This document shows, piece after piece, positions 1 to 5,785 of a stretch of DNA of 10,910 bases. The DNA comes from Sulfurovum sp. (GTDB lineage Bacteria; Campylobacterota; Campylobacteria; Campylobacterales; Sulfurovaceae), in the NCBI GenBank assembly GCA_020719895.1, contig DYPM01000034.1:5232-16141 (forward strand), in the 5' to 3' direction. The stretch's first letter is position 1, and every line of letters begins with the position of its first letter. The notes below the pieces were generated by a model. It saw nothing but the letters and a program-made list of their open reading frames with translations, was not told the DNA's origin and made no database searches. Both the position numbers and the translations under genes were made by a program.

Positions 1-513
1 CATTTTATAAATATCGCCACGGAAAATATTTTGAATTTTTAGATCAACTGCGACAAAAATAGTTCCAGAGTAGCAACGGTAAAATTCTTGATCTGGTAAA
101 ATATAACCAGAGAAGTCCGTACCTCTAATCCCAATAGTTGCAGAGGTGGTTTTGACAGTAAAACGTTGTGGTGCTACTTTTCCAATCTCACCTGAAACAG
201 AACGGAAAAATCCACGATTTGCTTCCATGGAAAGTTTTGAGTTTTTTGTTCCATCAAAAAAATATTTGTCAAACTTAAAATTTGAATTGGCTCCAATCGT
301 AATCACTGTATGATCTTTGAGCATTACTTGTACACGCGAGAGAGATTGAGTGATGATCTCATCTCCTTCTTCAAGTAGATCTCCGATATGAAGTGGTTTG
401 ATTGTCGTCATATCAAGAGGTTTACGATTGGCTTCACCACGCATCGCAAGCACCGTACCAATAGAGGCAAAAAGCGAAGTACCAAACAAAAAAAGAACAA
501 AAAACAGTCTCAT
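1..513 (-). CDS. FecR-domain periplasmic protein (partial, C-terminus outside window)
   Basis: The reading frame is open from the ATG at 513 to the left edge, giving the first 171 residues. It starts with a signal peptide (MRLFFVLFLFGTSLFA, likely cut before SIG), so the product is exported. Residues about 40-140 match a FecR domain: a 'GDEI' segment, then 'VMLKDHTVITIGANS', and the hallmark 'TSATIGIRGTDF' near residues 122-133. No membrane helix follows the signal in the visible part, unlike classical FecR, which spans the inner membrane to contact a sigma factor. It is therefore better read as a periplasmic FecR-like beta-domain protein than as an iron-citrate regulator, and no sigma factor or TonB receptor gene is adjacent. 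The start is supported by AAAGGA, which begins inside the stop codon of the preceding gene, 10 bases away, so the two are almost certainly cotranscribed. The domain call is firm; the role is unknown. Confidence 0.85.
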   Translation of the reverse strand, partial: MRLFFVLFLFGTSLFASIGTVLAMRGEANRKPLDMTTIKPLHIGDLLEEGDEIITQSLSRVQVMLKDHTVITIGANSNFKFDKYFFDGTKNSKLSMEANRGFFRSVSGEIGKVAPQRFTVKTTSATIGIRGTDFSGYILPDQEFYRCYSGTIFVAVDLKIQNIFRGDIYKM

Positions 514-523
514 AAAAATTCCT

Positions 524-1786
524 TTAGTAGTGCATCGAAATACCAACAAGAAGAGTATTTTTGTCATACTCTGCGGGCATATAGTTGGAGTTAGTAGTGG
601 TGTATTCATCGCTAAGATAGAGTTCTGTATCTTGATAGAGAGGATAATCAAACTTAGCATTGATGCGATAAAGATCATCTTCTCTTAAATCACTGCTGAT
701 AATTTTTGTAGTGTCAATATCATCACGATATTCTGCTTTTTGATAAAGCAGTGTGGCAGAAAAAGAGAGTTTAGAGTAGAGATAAAATATCCCATAAACC
801 TCTATTGTTTTGAAAGCGACATCCACAAATCTCTCATCGCTACTCAAAATAGCCTCTTGTTTTTGGTAGTAATAGGCGATACTCAAAAGATCATATTCAT
901 TCAGCTGATAGTAGTAAATCGCTTTTACTCCATTGGTTTTGCTGTCTCTTTTTTGGTATTGAGTAGCGATAAAATCTCCTTTTGAAATCTCTGCTTGTAG
1001 ACTCAAAAAATTGTTTTCTTTGAGTGTTGTCAAAAGTGTTGGAGAGAAATCGTATTGATTCATAAGATGGGTATCAAGATAGTGAATGGTAGCATAAGAG
1101 AGTGGGAATTTGAATTGAAATTGATTGTATTGGTAGATTGGATTAAAGTTTAGATTTCCTACACTCATATCATACAAATGATCTTTGAAAGTGTTTTGGT
1201 AGAGTAGGTTGAGTGTGGTTTCTATTTTCCACGCAGAACCAAATTCATAATCATATTTTTCAAATCCATTGAGTCTCAAAAACGAACTTGAAATCTCATT
1301 TGGGCTTCCTGTAACATTGAAATATTTATCTAAATTATCTTGTATAGGATTGGCATTGAGATTGCTATCGTATCCATAAGATATATCAAAAATTCCACTC
1401 AAATTAGAGCGATCATCGCGTCGTCCCGTAAGTTCATTTGCCAAACTTTCTCTATCGGTTTGAGTATAAACTATAGCGAGTCTATTTTTGGTATCCAAAA
1501 AGTAAGGATCAAGTATCAAAACACGCTCATAAGCAAACATTGCTTCATCTTTTTTTCCCAATGCTTCAGCACTTTTTGCCCAAAGATAATGCAATCTTGG
1601 ATCAGCGTAATGTATCGTATCTGTTTGAAGAGAGTTGAGTGCTTGCGTGTAATCGCCTTGTTCGTAAAACTTATCTGCAATAGAATTCAATGGCAAAGTA
1701 GTGTTAATCTCAATTGGTTTTACAATATGACCTCCACCAAAAAGAAATGAACTTGTTATAAAAAGAGATAGATAAAGATATTTCAT
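524..1786 (-). CDS. TPR-repeat outer-membrane beta-barrel protein (SLAM-like architecture)
   Basis: A 420-residue protein with a signal peptide (residues 1 to about 17, ending LFG). Residues about 34-98 form two TPR-like helical pairs, the second at 63-94 ending in the typical 'ERVLILDP'. From residue about 132 the sequence becomes a series of amphipathic, aromatic-rich strands beginning 'ISYGYDSNLN' and ending in the aromatic residue Tyr420 after 'LLVGISMHY', as expected for a barrel inserted by the BAM machinery. A periplasmic TPR domain followed by a C-terminal barrel is the plan of surface lipoprotein assembly modifiers (SLAM/DUF560) and of some other TPR-porins. It is somewhat shorter than typical SLAMs, and I cannot confirm the family by eye. 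The start has AAGAGG nine bases upstream. It lies 20 bases after a lipoprotein gene and 10 bases before a fecR-like gene, so it is the middle gene of an operon. Outer-membrane location is well supported; transport of the neighbouring lipoprotein is a hypothesis. Confidence 0.8.
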   Translation of the reverse strand: MKYLYLSLFITSSFLFGGGHIVKPIEINTTLPLNSIADKFYEQGDYTQALNSLQTDTIHYADPRLHYLWAKSAEALGKKDEAMFAYERVLILDPYFLDTKNRLAIVYTQTDRESLANELTGRRDDRSNLSGIFDISYGYDSNLNANPIQDNLDKYFNVTGSPNEISSSFLRLNGFEKYDYEFGSAWKIETTLNLLYQNTFKDHLYDMSVGNLNFNPIYQYNQFQFKFPLSYATIHYLDTHLMNQYDFSPTLLTTLKENNFLSLQAEISKGDFIATQYQKRDSKTNGVKAIYYYQLNEYDLLSIAYYYQKQEAILSSDERFVDVAFKTIEVYGIFYLYSKLSFSATLLYQKAEYRDDIDTTKIISSDLREDDLYRINAKFDYPLYQDTELYLSDEYTTTNSNYMPAEYDKNTLLVGISMHY

Positions 1787-1806
1787 TGTTTTAATCCTCT
1801 TGCGTA

Positions 1807-4266
1807 CTAATTAAAATCTACACGAATAAAGCGGTATTTAAGAAAAATTGATTGATCATTATCGTAATTAGAGTAATCAGAAGAAGAGAGATGATTGATA
1901 AGTGTTAATTGCTCGACTGTATGAAGTACACTAAAATCTTTGAACTCAAAAGCTGAAACTACATAATCAATATCTTCTGGATGAGTCAAAAGATTTATCA
2001 AAATAGTTTTTATTTTTGGCGGAAAGATATTTATATTTTCCAAAAGCGATATTGGCGATGTGTCGTTAAAGCGATATATGCTTATATAAGTATCTTGTTT
2101 ATCATATTTATCAAAGTATCCAATATTCATTACTGTAAGTTGCAGTTTATCTTTTTCGTTTCCGCTAAATTCTATCGTTCCATTTTTATCAAGAGAAACA
2201 CTCACATCAAGCATTGGATAGTCTGAAGCTGTATAGAGTTCGGAGAGGTTACCATCTCCATAGTAGTCATGGTGCATAAACGTAAAATCAAATCCAGTCG
2301 TATAATCATAAAAATAACGATTGCTTTTTAGAAGATAATAGAGCGAAGGATCAGCATAAATGAATCGAGATGCTTGAGTAGTATCAAATGTTACACCATT
2401 GTGTGTCAATGCCAACTCTAAAGTAGTGTCGTTGCTATCTTGCGATATTTCTACATCGGTCAAAAGTGGCGTATCAAGTTGGTCGATATCAATTGTAAGA
2501 TGATGCGTACGGGGCGGAATATTCAAAAGAGGCTTGATATACATCAATTGATTGTCTATATTATAGATAATGACAAAATAGTTGAAGTTGCCATATTGGT
2601 CTGTATACAAAGGATAGAGTGTGGTATTGATTTCATTTATTTTGTTGGGATTCTCTTCGTATCCAGAAGCAGAACCAAAAACCGAAAAATAATTAACATC
2701 AGAAGTATTAGCAAGTGCTAATGTAGTAGTTTGTTGACAATAGTTGTTTGAGTTATAGTTGTCTTGTTTTTTAATTTGATCCATTGTAAAGCTATATGAT
2801 TGGGCAGGTAGATTTATAAATGTAATGATAGAGATATTTTTATTTAAATTTATCTCGTTTCTTGCAAGCACACCATCTTTATTTTTATCCCAACCGTAGG
2901 TTATTTTTGCATCATACAACTCTTGTGGTGAAATAGTATTATCTGTATTTTGATCTATCTCTTTTGTGATTTCTGAATTATTTCCAAACCATAAATAGGC
3001 TTGTGCCGCATTAAAAAGCCAAACTGGAATTTCATTTTTCAAAGATAAACTACACCAATCTGCAGTGCTACACTCTGTGATATTGGAGTCTATGTATGCA
3101 CATTTATTGTAAGCTTGTTTGATAATTTGAAGTAGCTCTATATCAAAAATCTCTTGAGGAGATATTTGGTCGTTAGAATCGATAACTATAGAGAATGATA
3201 TATTGTTTTCTGCGAATGATAGATTGTAATCAGAATCAATAAAGGTGACATTTCCATCTTTATTTGTTGTTTTTGTTGCGATAAGGTTGAGTTGTTTTGT
3301 CGTACCATGCAATACAACAGTAAATCCTTCGTAAGGTGTGTGAATAGTAAGTGGAAGTGAAGAGTTTGGTTTGGCAATTACATTAACTGTTCGTATTACT
3401 GAAGCACTGTTTTGATTTTTATCTGTTGCTGTATAAGTGAGAGTGTAACTTCCAATGGTGTTTGTATCTACTTTGCCTGAAATTTTCACTTCGATTGTTT
3501 TATCTAAATTGTCTTTTGCAGTTGCTCCAAACTCTTGATAAGTTTGGTTTTGTTTGAGTGTAATGTTTTGATCTCCGTTTAGTGTAATAACAGGAGCGAT
3601 TCCGTCGATTATATTCACTGTTCGTGTAATTGAAGCACTGTTTTGATTTTTATCTGTTGCTGTATAAGTGAGAGTGTAACTTCCAATGGTGTTTGTATCT
3701 ACTTTGCCTGAAATTTTCACTTCGATTGTTTTATCTAAATTGTCTTTTGCAGTTGCTCCAAACTCTTGATAAGTTTGGTTTTGTTTGAGTGTAATGTTTT
3801 GATCTCCGTTTAGTGTGATGGTTGGAATAGTTGGCAAAACACGTACTATTCTGCGAAGTTCTGCTATATTTCCTACACTATCTGTGGCTGAAAAAAGAAT
3901 AGTGTATTCACCAGCTTTTGATGTATTTACTGTATCGTCTTGAATATATACATCAACCTGTCCATCTTGTGCATCAACAGCAATAGCACACTCTCTATTG
4001 TATGTTTCTCCTTGTTGCAAAACCAAAGGATTGGCACCATTAAATGTCATTTTTGGAGATTCTTTATCGTTAGAGACCACACCTGTATTGATCTCTTTTT
4101 TTTGTTTGAGAAGCGAAAGAGTAGAAGTATCTATCGAAGCACATTTTGGAATATGGATTTCTGTTTCATTAGCAATCTCTTTGAGCGTTTTAGAGTCATC
4201 AACACTGCTACATGAAGATAAAAATATCATCAACGACCATAAGACAAACGTAAAATAAACCCTCAT
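1807..4266 (-). CDS. Large lipoprotein with Ig-like (DUF5011/HYR-type) repeats and EF-hand calcium loops
   Basis: An 819-residue predicted lipoprotein. The signal ends in a lipobox, L16-S17-S18-C19, with Ser at +2 and +3, which fits outer-membrane sorting. Three bacterial Ig-like domains of the DUF5011/HYR type follow: a divergent one (about 70-144) and two nearly identical ones (about 147-219 and 225-297), each with 'ITLNGDQNITL' and 'GSYTLTYTATDKNQNSAS'. Two good EF-hand loops lie at D438-E449 (DQNTDNTISPQE) and D460-E471 (DKNKDGVLARNE), with a shortened relative at D363-E372 (DSNDQISPQE). C389, C399 and C405 could form disulfides. Residues from about 475 to the end show no domain I recognise. 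AAGAGG lies six bases before the ATG. It is the first gene of the operon, read from a candidate promoter at 4299-4327. It is probably a cell-surface or adhesive protein, or the partner of the downstream TPR-barrel protein; no catalytic motif is visible. Confidence 0.85.
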   Translation of the reverse strand: MRVYFTFVLWSLMIFLSSCSSVDDSKTLKEIANETEIHIPKCASIDTSTLSLLKQKKEINTGVVSNDKESPKMTFNGANPLVLQQGETYNRECAIAVDAQDGQVDVYIQDDTVNTSKAGEYTILFSATDSVGNIAELRRIVRVLPTIPTITLNGDQNITLKQNQTYQEFGATAKDNLDKTIEVKISGKVDTNTIGSYTLTYTATDKNQNSASITRTVNIIDGIAPVITLNGDQNITLKQNQTYQEFGATAKDNLDKTIEVKISGKVDTNTIGSYTLTYTATDKNQNSASVIRTVNVIAKPNSSLPLTIHTPYEGFTVVLHGTTKQLNLIATKTTNKDGNVTFIDSDYNLSFAENNISFSIVIDSNDQISPQEIFDIELLQIIKQAYNKCAYIDSNITECSTADWCSLSLKNEIPVWLFNAAQAYLWFGNNSEITKEIDQNTDNTISPQELYDAKITYGWDKNKDGVLARNEINLNKNISIITFINLPAQSYSFTMDQIKKQDNYNSNNYCQQTTTLALANTSDVNYFSVFGSASGYEENPNKINEINTTLYPLYTDQYGNFNYFVIIYNIDNQLMYIKPLLNIPPRTHHLTIDIDQLDTPLLTDVEISQDSNDTTLELALTHNGVTFDTTQASRFIYADPSLYYLLKSNRYFYDYTTGFDFTFMHHDYYGDGNLSELYTASDYPMLDVSVSLDKNGTIEFSGNEKDKLQLTVMNIGYFDKYDKQDTYISIYRFNDTSPISLLENINIFPPKIKTILINLLTHPEDIDYVVSAFEFKDFSVLHTVEQLTLINHLSSSDYSNYDNDQSIFLKYRFIRVDFN
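3400..3816. repeat. Perfect 186-bp direct repeat within the lipoprotein gene
   Basis: Bases 3400-3585 and 3631-3816 are identical on reading them against each other, with a period of 231 bases (77 codons). Similarity continues imperfectly outside, for example 'actgttcgt' on the left flank of both copies. Each copy encodes most of one Ig-like domain, from 'TLNGDQ' to 'NSAS'. The third, outermost Ig-like domain (residues about 70-144) is clearly diverged, so the identical pair reflects a recent duplication or gene conversion rather than an ancient array. Confidence 0.95.
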
Positions 4267-4298
4267 AACAAACCTCTTTTTTGAAGTAAAATAAACTC

Positions 4299-4327
4299 AT
4301 TATAAGTAAGAGACCATTAAATGTGCA
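4299..4327 (-). promoter_or_regulatory. Candidate sigma70-type promoter for the lipoprotein/TPR-barrel/FecR operon
   Basis: Read on the minus strand, a consensus TATAAT (4304-4299) is preceded by a 17-base spacer and TGCACA (4327-4322), which matches TTGACA at four of six positions. Transcription would begin near 4292, giving a leader of about 25 bases before the ATG at 4266. The -10 box is strong and the -35 weak, as is common in Campylobacterota. The call rests on pattern only. Confidence 0.55.
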
Positions 4328-4377
4328 TTAATTGGGATTTTCAAAAAATACAATGACGAACCTTTTGAGGTAATGTT

Positions 4378-4389
4378 TGTTATGATAAT
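4378..4389 (+). promoter_or_regulatory. Candidate extended -10 promoter for rsmH-ftsL
   Basis: TGT-TATGAT (4378-4386) has the TGn extension before a TATAAT-like hexamer, with an overlapping GATAAT at 4384-4389. No convincing -35 hexamer lies 16-18 bases upstream. It would give a leader of about 37 bases before the GTG at 4432. Weak evidence, but this 165-base divergent gap must hold the rsmH promoter unless transcription enters from elsewhere. The gap also contains a small palindrome, ACCT-TTTG-AGGT, around 4360-4371. Confidence 0.35.
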
Positions 4390-4431
4390 AACCGTGTCTT
4401 TGATAAATCAATTTCAAAAGAGGTTTTTACA

Positions 4432-5355
4432 GTGTTATCTCCACATGTTCCTGTGTTGTTAGAAGAGGTATTGGCGAGTTTTGAGGGAATTGGAAAAGGT
4501 TTTTTTGTAGATTGCACTTTAGGTTATGCTGGACATAGTGAAGCGATATTGGAATCTTATCAACATCTTTCTCTTGTTGGTATCGATAGAGATGAAGAGG
4601 CATTGGCTTTTTCAAAAGTGCGATTGGAGCCTTATGTCCAAAGAAGCAGACTTATCAAAGGTACATTTGCAACACTTTTTGCAACACTGCAAGAGCGTCC
4701 GATTGTTGGTGTGCTGGCGGATTTTGGCGTATCCTCTTTGCAACTTGACAAACAAGAGAGAGGATTTGGATTTGATTCACAAAGACTTGATATGCGAATG
4801 GACAGCAGTGCAACTCTTTGTGCCTATGAAGTGGTCAATCGCTACTCCAAGGAGAAATTAGAGTATATTTTTGAGACTTATGGTGAGATTAGTGCTTACA
4901 AAAAATTAGCAACAGCGATTATAGAAGAGAGAGCCAACACGCCTATCGATTCTGCCAAAATGTTGAGCAGTCTTGCTGTGAGTGTACTGGGAAATCACGG
5001 CAAAATTCATCCCGCAACGCTGATGTTTCAAGCGATTCGTATCGAAGTCAATAATGAACTTGGTGAAATCGAAGGATTATTAGATGCATTAGAAACAAAC
5101 CACGATATTGGAGAAATTGTCTCACTGATTACGTTTCACTCTCTTGAAGATCGTTTGGTTAAAAATCGTTTCAAAAAATGGAGTCTCTCTTGTATTTGTG
5201 ATCCACAAGCAATGCGTTGTACCTGTGGAAATAACCACGCAATAGGCAAACCACTCCATCGCAAACCAATCACTGCAACACCAAAAGAGATCAAAATCAA
5301 CCATCGGAGCCGTTCGGCAAAATTGCGAAGTTTTCGTTTTGAAAAAGGAAATTAA
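4432..5355 (+). CDS. rsmH: 16S rRNA (cytosine(1402)-N(4))-methyltransferase RsmH
   Basis: RsmH (MraW) transfers a methyl group from S-adenosylmethionine to N4 of C1402 in the ribosomal P-site region of 16S rRNA. The 307-residue product is close to the usual length of about 310. Family motifs occur in order: 'HVPVLLEEVL' (5-14), the SAM-binding 'DCTLGYAGHS' (27-36), 'DFGVSSLQLD' (97-106), 'GFGFDSQRLDMRMD' (111-124), 'FQAIRIEVNNEL' (199-210), 'FHSLEDRLVK' (235-244), a CxC...CxC cluster (C254, C256, C263, C265) and a basic end 'RSRSAKLR'. The start is GTG; it is chosen because the family motif begins four residues later and because AAGAGG (4418-4423) sits eight bases upstream. The next gene begins one base after its stop, so the two are cotranscribed. 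Unlike in Escherichia coli, no mraZ precedes it. Confidence 0.97.
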   Translation: MLSPHVPVLLEEVLASFEGIGKGFFVDCTLGYAGHSEAILESYQHLSLVGIDRDEEALAFSKVRLEPYVQRSRLIKGTFATLFATLQERPIVGVLADFGVSSLQLDKQERGFGFDSQRLDMRMDSSATLCAYEVVNRYSKEKLEYIFETYGEISAYKKLATAIIEERANTPIDSAKMLSSLAVSVLGNHGKIHPATLMFQAIRIEVNNELGEIEGLLDALETNHDIGEIVSLITFHSLEDRLVKNRFKKWSLSCICDPQAMRCTCGNNHAIGKPLHRKPITATPKEIKINHRSRSAKLRSFRFEKGN

Positions 5356-5356
5356 T

Positions 5357-5629
5357 ATGTCTACAATCAAGCGTCGTTATGCACCCAATGGCATAACTAT
5401 AGGAATGGTTTTGGTGATAATTTTATCTATTAGTATCGTACTCATTCTTACTACTATCAAAATCTATATGGGAAATCGCATCTATTATCTAAGCAGGGAA
5501 ATCAATACAATAGAGCAGGGCGTTCTAACACTAAGAGCCGAAAAAGCCCTTTTGGAACAGAAAGTGGAGGCGTTGAAATACAAAAATAGAGTTACTGATA
5601 CTATTTTTGTATTAGATGAGAGCGAATAA
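5357..5629 (+). CDS. ftsL: FtsL-like cell-division protein (short single-pass membrane protein with coiled coil)
   Basis: A 90-residue protein with a short basic cytoplasmic N-terminus (KRR at 5-7), one membrane helix at about 13-36 and a heptad-like coiled coil at about 42-77 (REINTIEQ, LRAEKALLEQKVEALK). This bitopic, N-in topology with a leucine-zipper-like periplasmic segment is that of FtsL/DivIC, which join FtsB and FtsQ at the septum and help activate the FtsWI peptidoglycan synthase. FtsL is too variable to identify by sequence alone, so the call leans on topology and on the position directly after rsmH, the classical mraW-ftsL order. The ATG at 5357 is chosen because AAGGA (5345-5349) lies inside the end of rsmH at proper spacing. 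The usual next gene, ftsI, is absent. A DivIC/FtsB-type identity is also possible. Confidence 0.7.
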   Translation: MSTIKRRYAPNGITIGMVLVIILSISIVLILTTIKIYMGNRIYYLSREINTIEQGVLTLRAEKALLEQKVEALKYKNRVTDTIFVLDESE

Positions 5630-5689
5630 CACAAAAATACAACGCTTTGTTTATTATTTGTTTATCGGCTTATATTAAAGTTGTTTTAT

Positions 5690-5718
5690 TTGAAATTAAT
5701 CTCAATACAGTCTATAAA
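5690..5718 (+). promoter_or_regulatory. Candidate sigma70 promoter for the GAF/pseudokinase gene
   Basis: TTGAAA (5690-5695) and TATAAA (5713-5718) are separated by exactly 17 bases, each matching consensus at five of six positions. A start near 5725 gives a leader of about 60 bases. A second, weaker candidate lies just upstream (TTGTTT 5647-5652, TATATT 5671-5676, 18-base spacer). Together they suggest the gene is transcribed apart from rsmH-ftsL. Confidence 0.5.
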
Positions 5719-5785
5719 CTATATACAAAAACAGATAAGTGCAATATTTGGCAAAAAAATAAACTTTTTAAATAATGGAGATTCA

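Noticed and set aside
3400..3816. The direct repeat considered as a CRISPR or mobile-element repeat.
   Set aside because: There are only two long copies, in frame and encoding Ig-like domains, with no short regular spacers, transposase or terminal inverted repeats.
3940..4258. Plus-strand open frames opposite the start of the lipoprotein gene.
   Set aside because: The minus-strand frame has a lipobox signal, repeated domains and a ribosome binding site; the plus-strand frames show none of these.
5339..5356. Upstream TTG that would add six residues to the FtsL-like protein and overlap rsmH.
   Set aside because: The ATG at 5357 has AAGGA at proper spacing; the TTG has none and the extra residues come from the binding site itself.
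5639..5650. ACAA-CGCT-TTGT hairpin after the ftsL-like gene as a terminator.
   Set aside because: The stem is only four AT-rich pairs and the following sequence is not a continuous T-run.
5681..5785. Upstream TTG that would add 35 residues to the GAF/pseudokinase protein.
   Set aside because: It has no ribosome binding site and overlaps the best promoter candidate (5690-5718), whereas the ATG at 5786 follows GGAG at good spacing.
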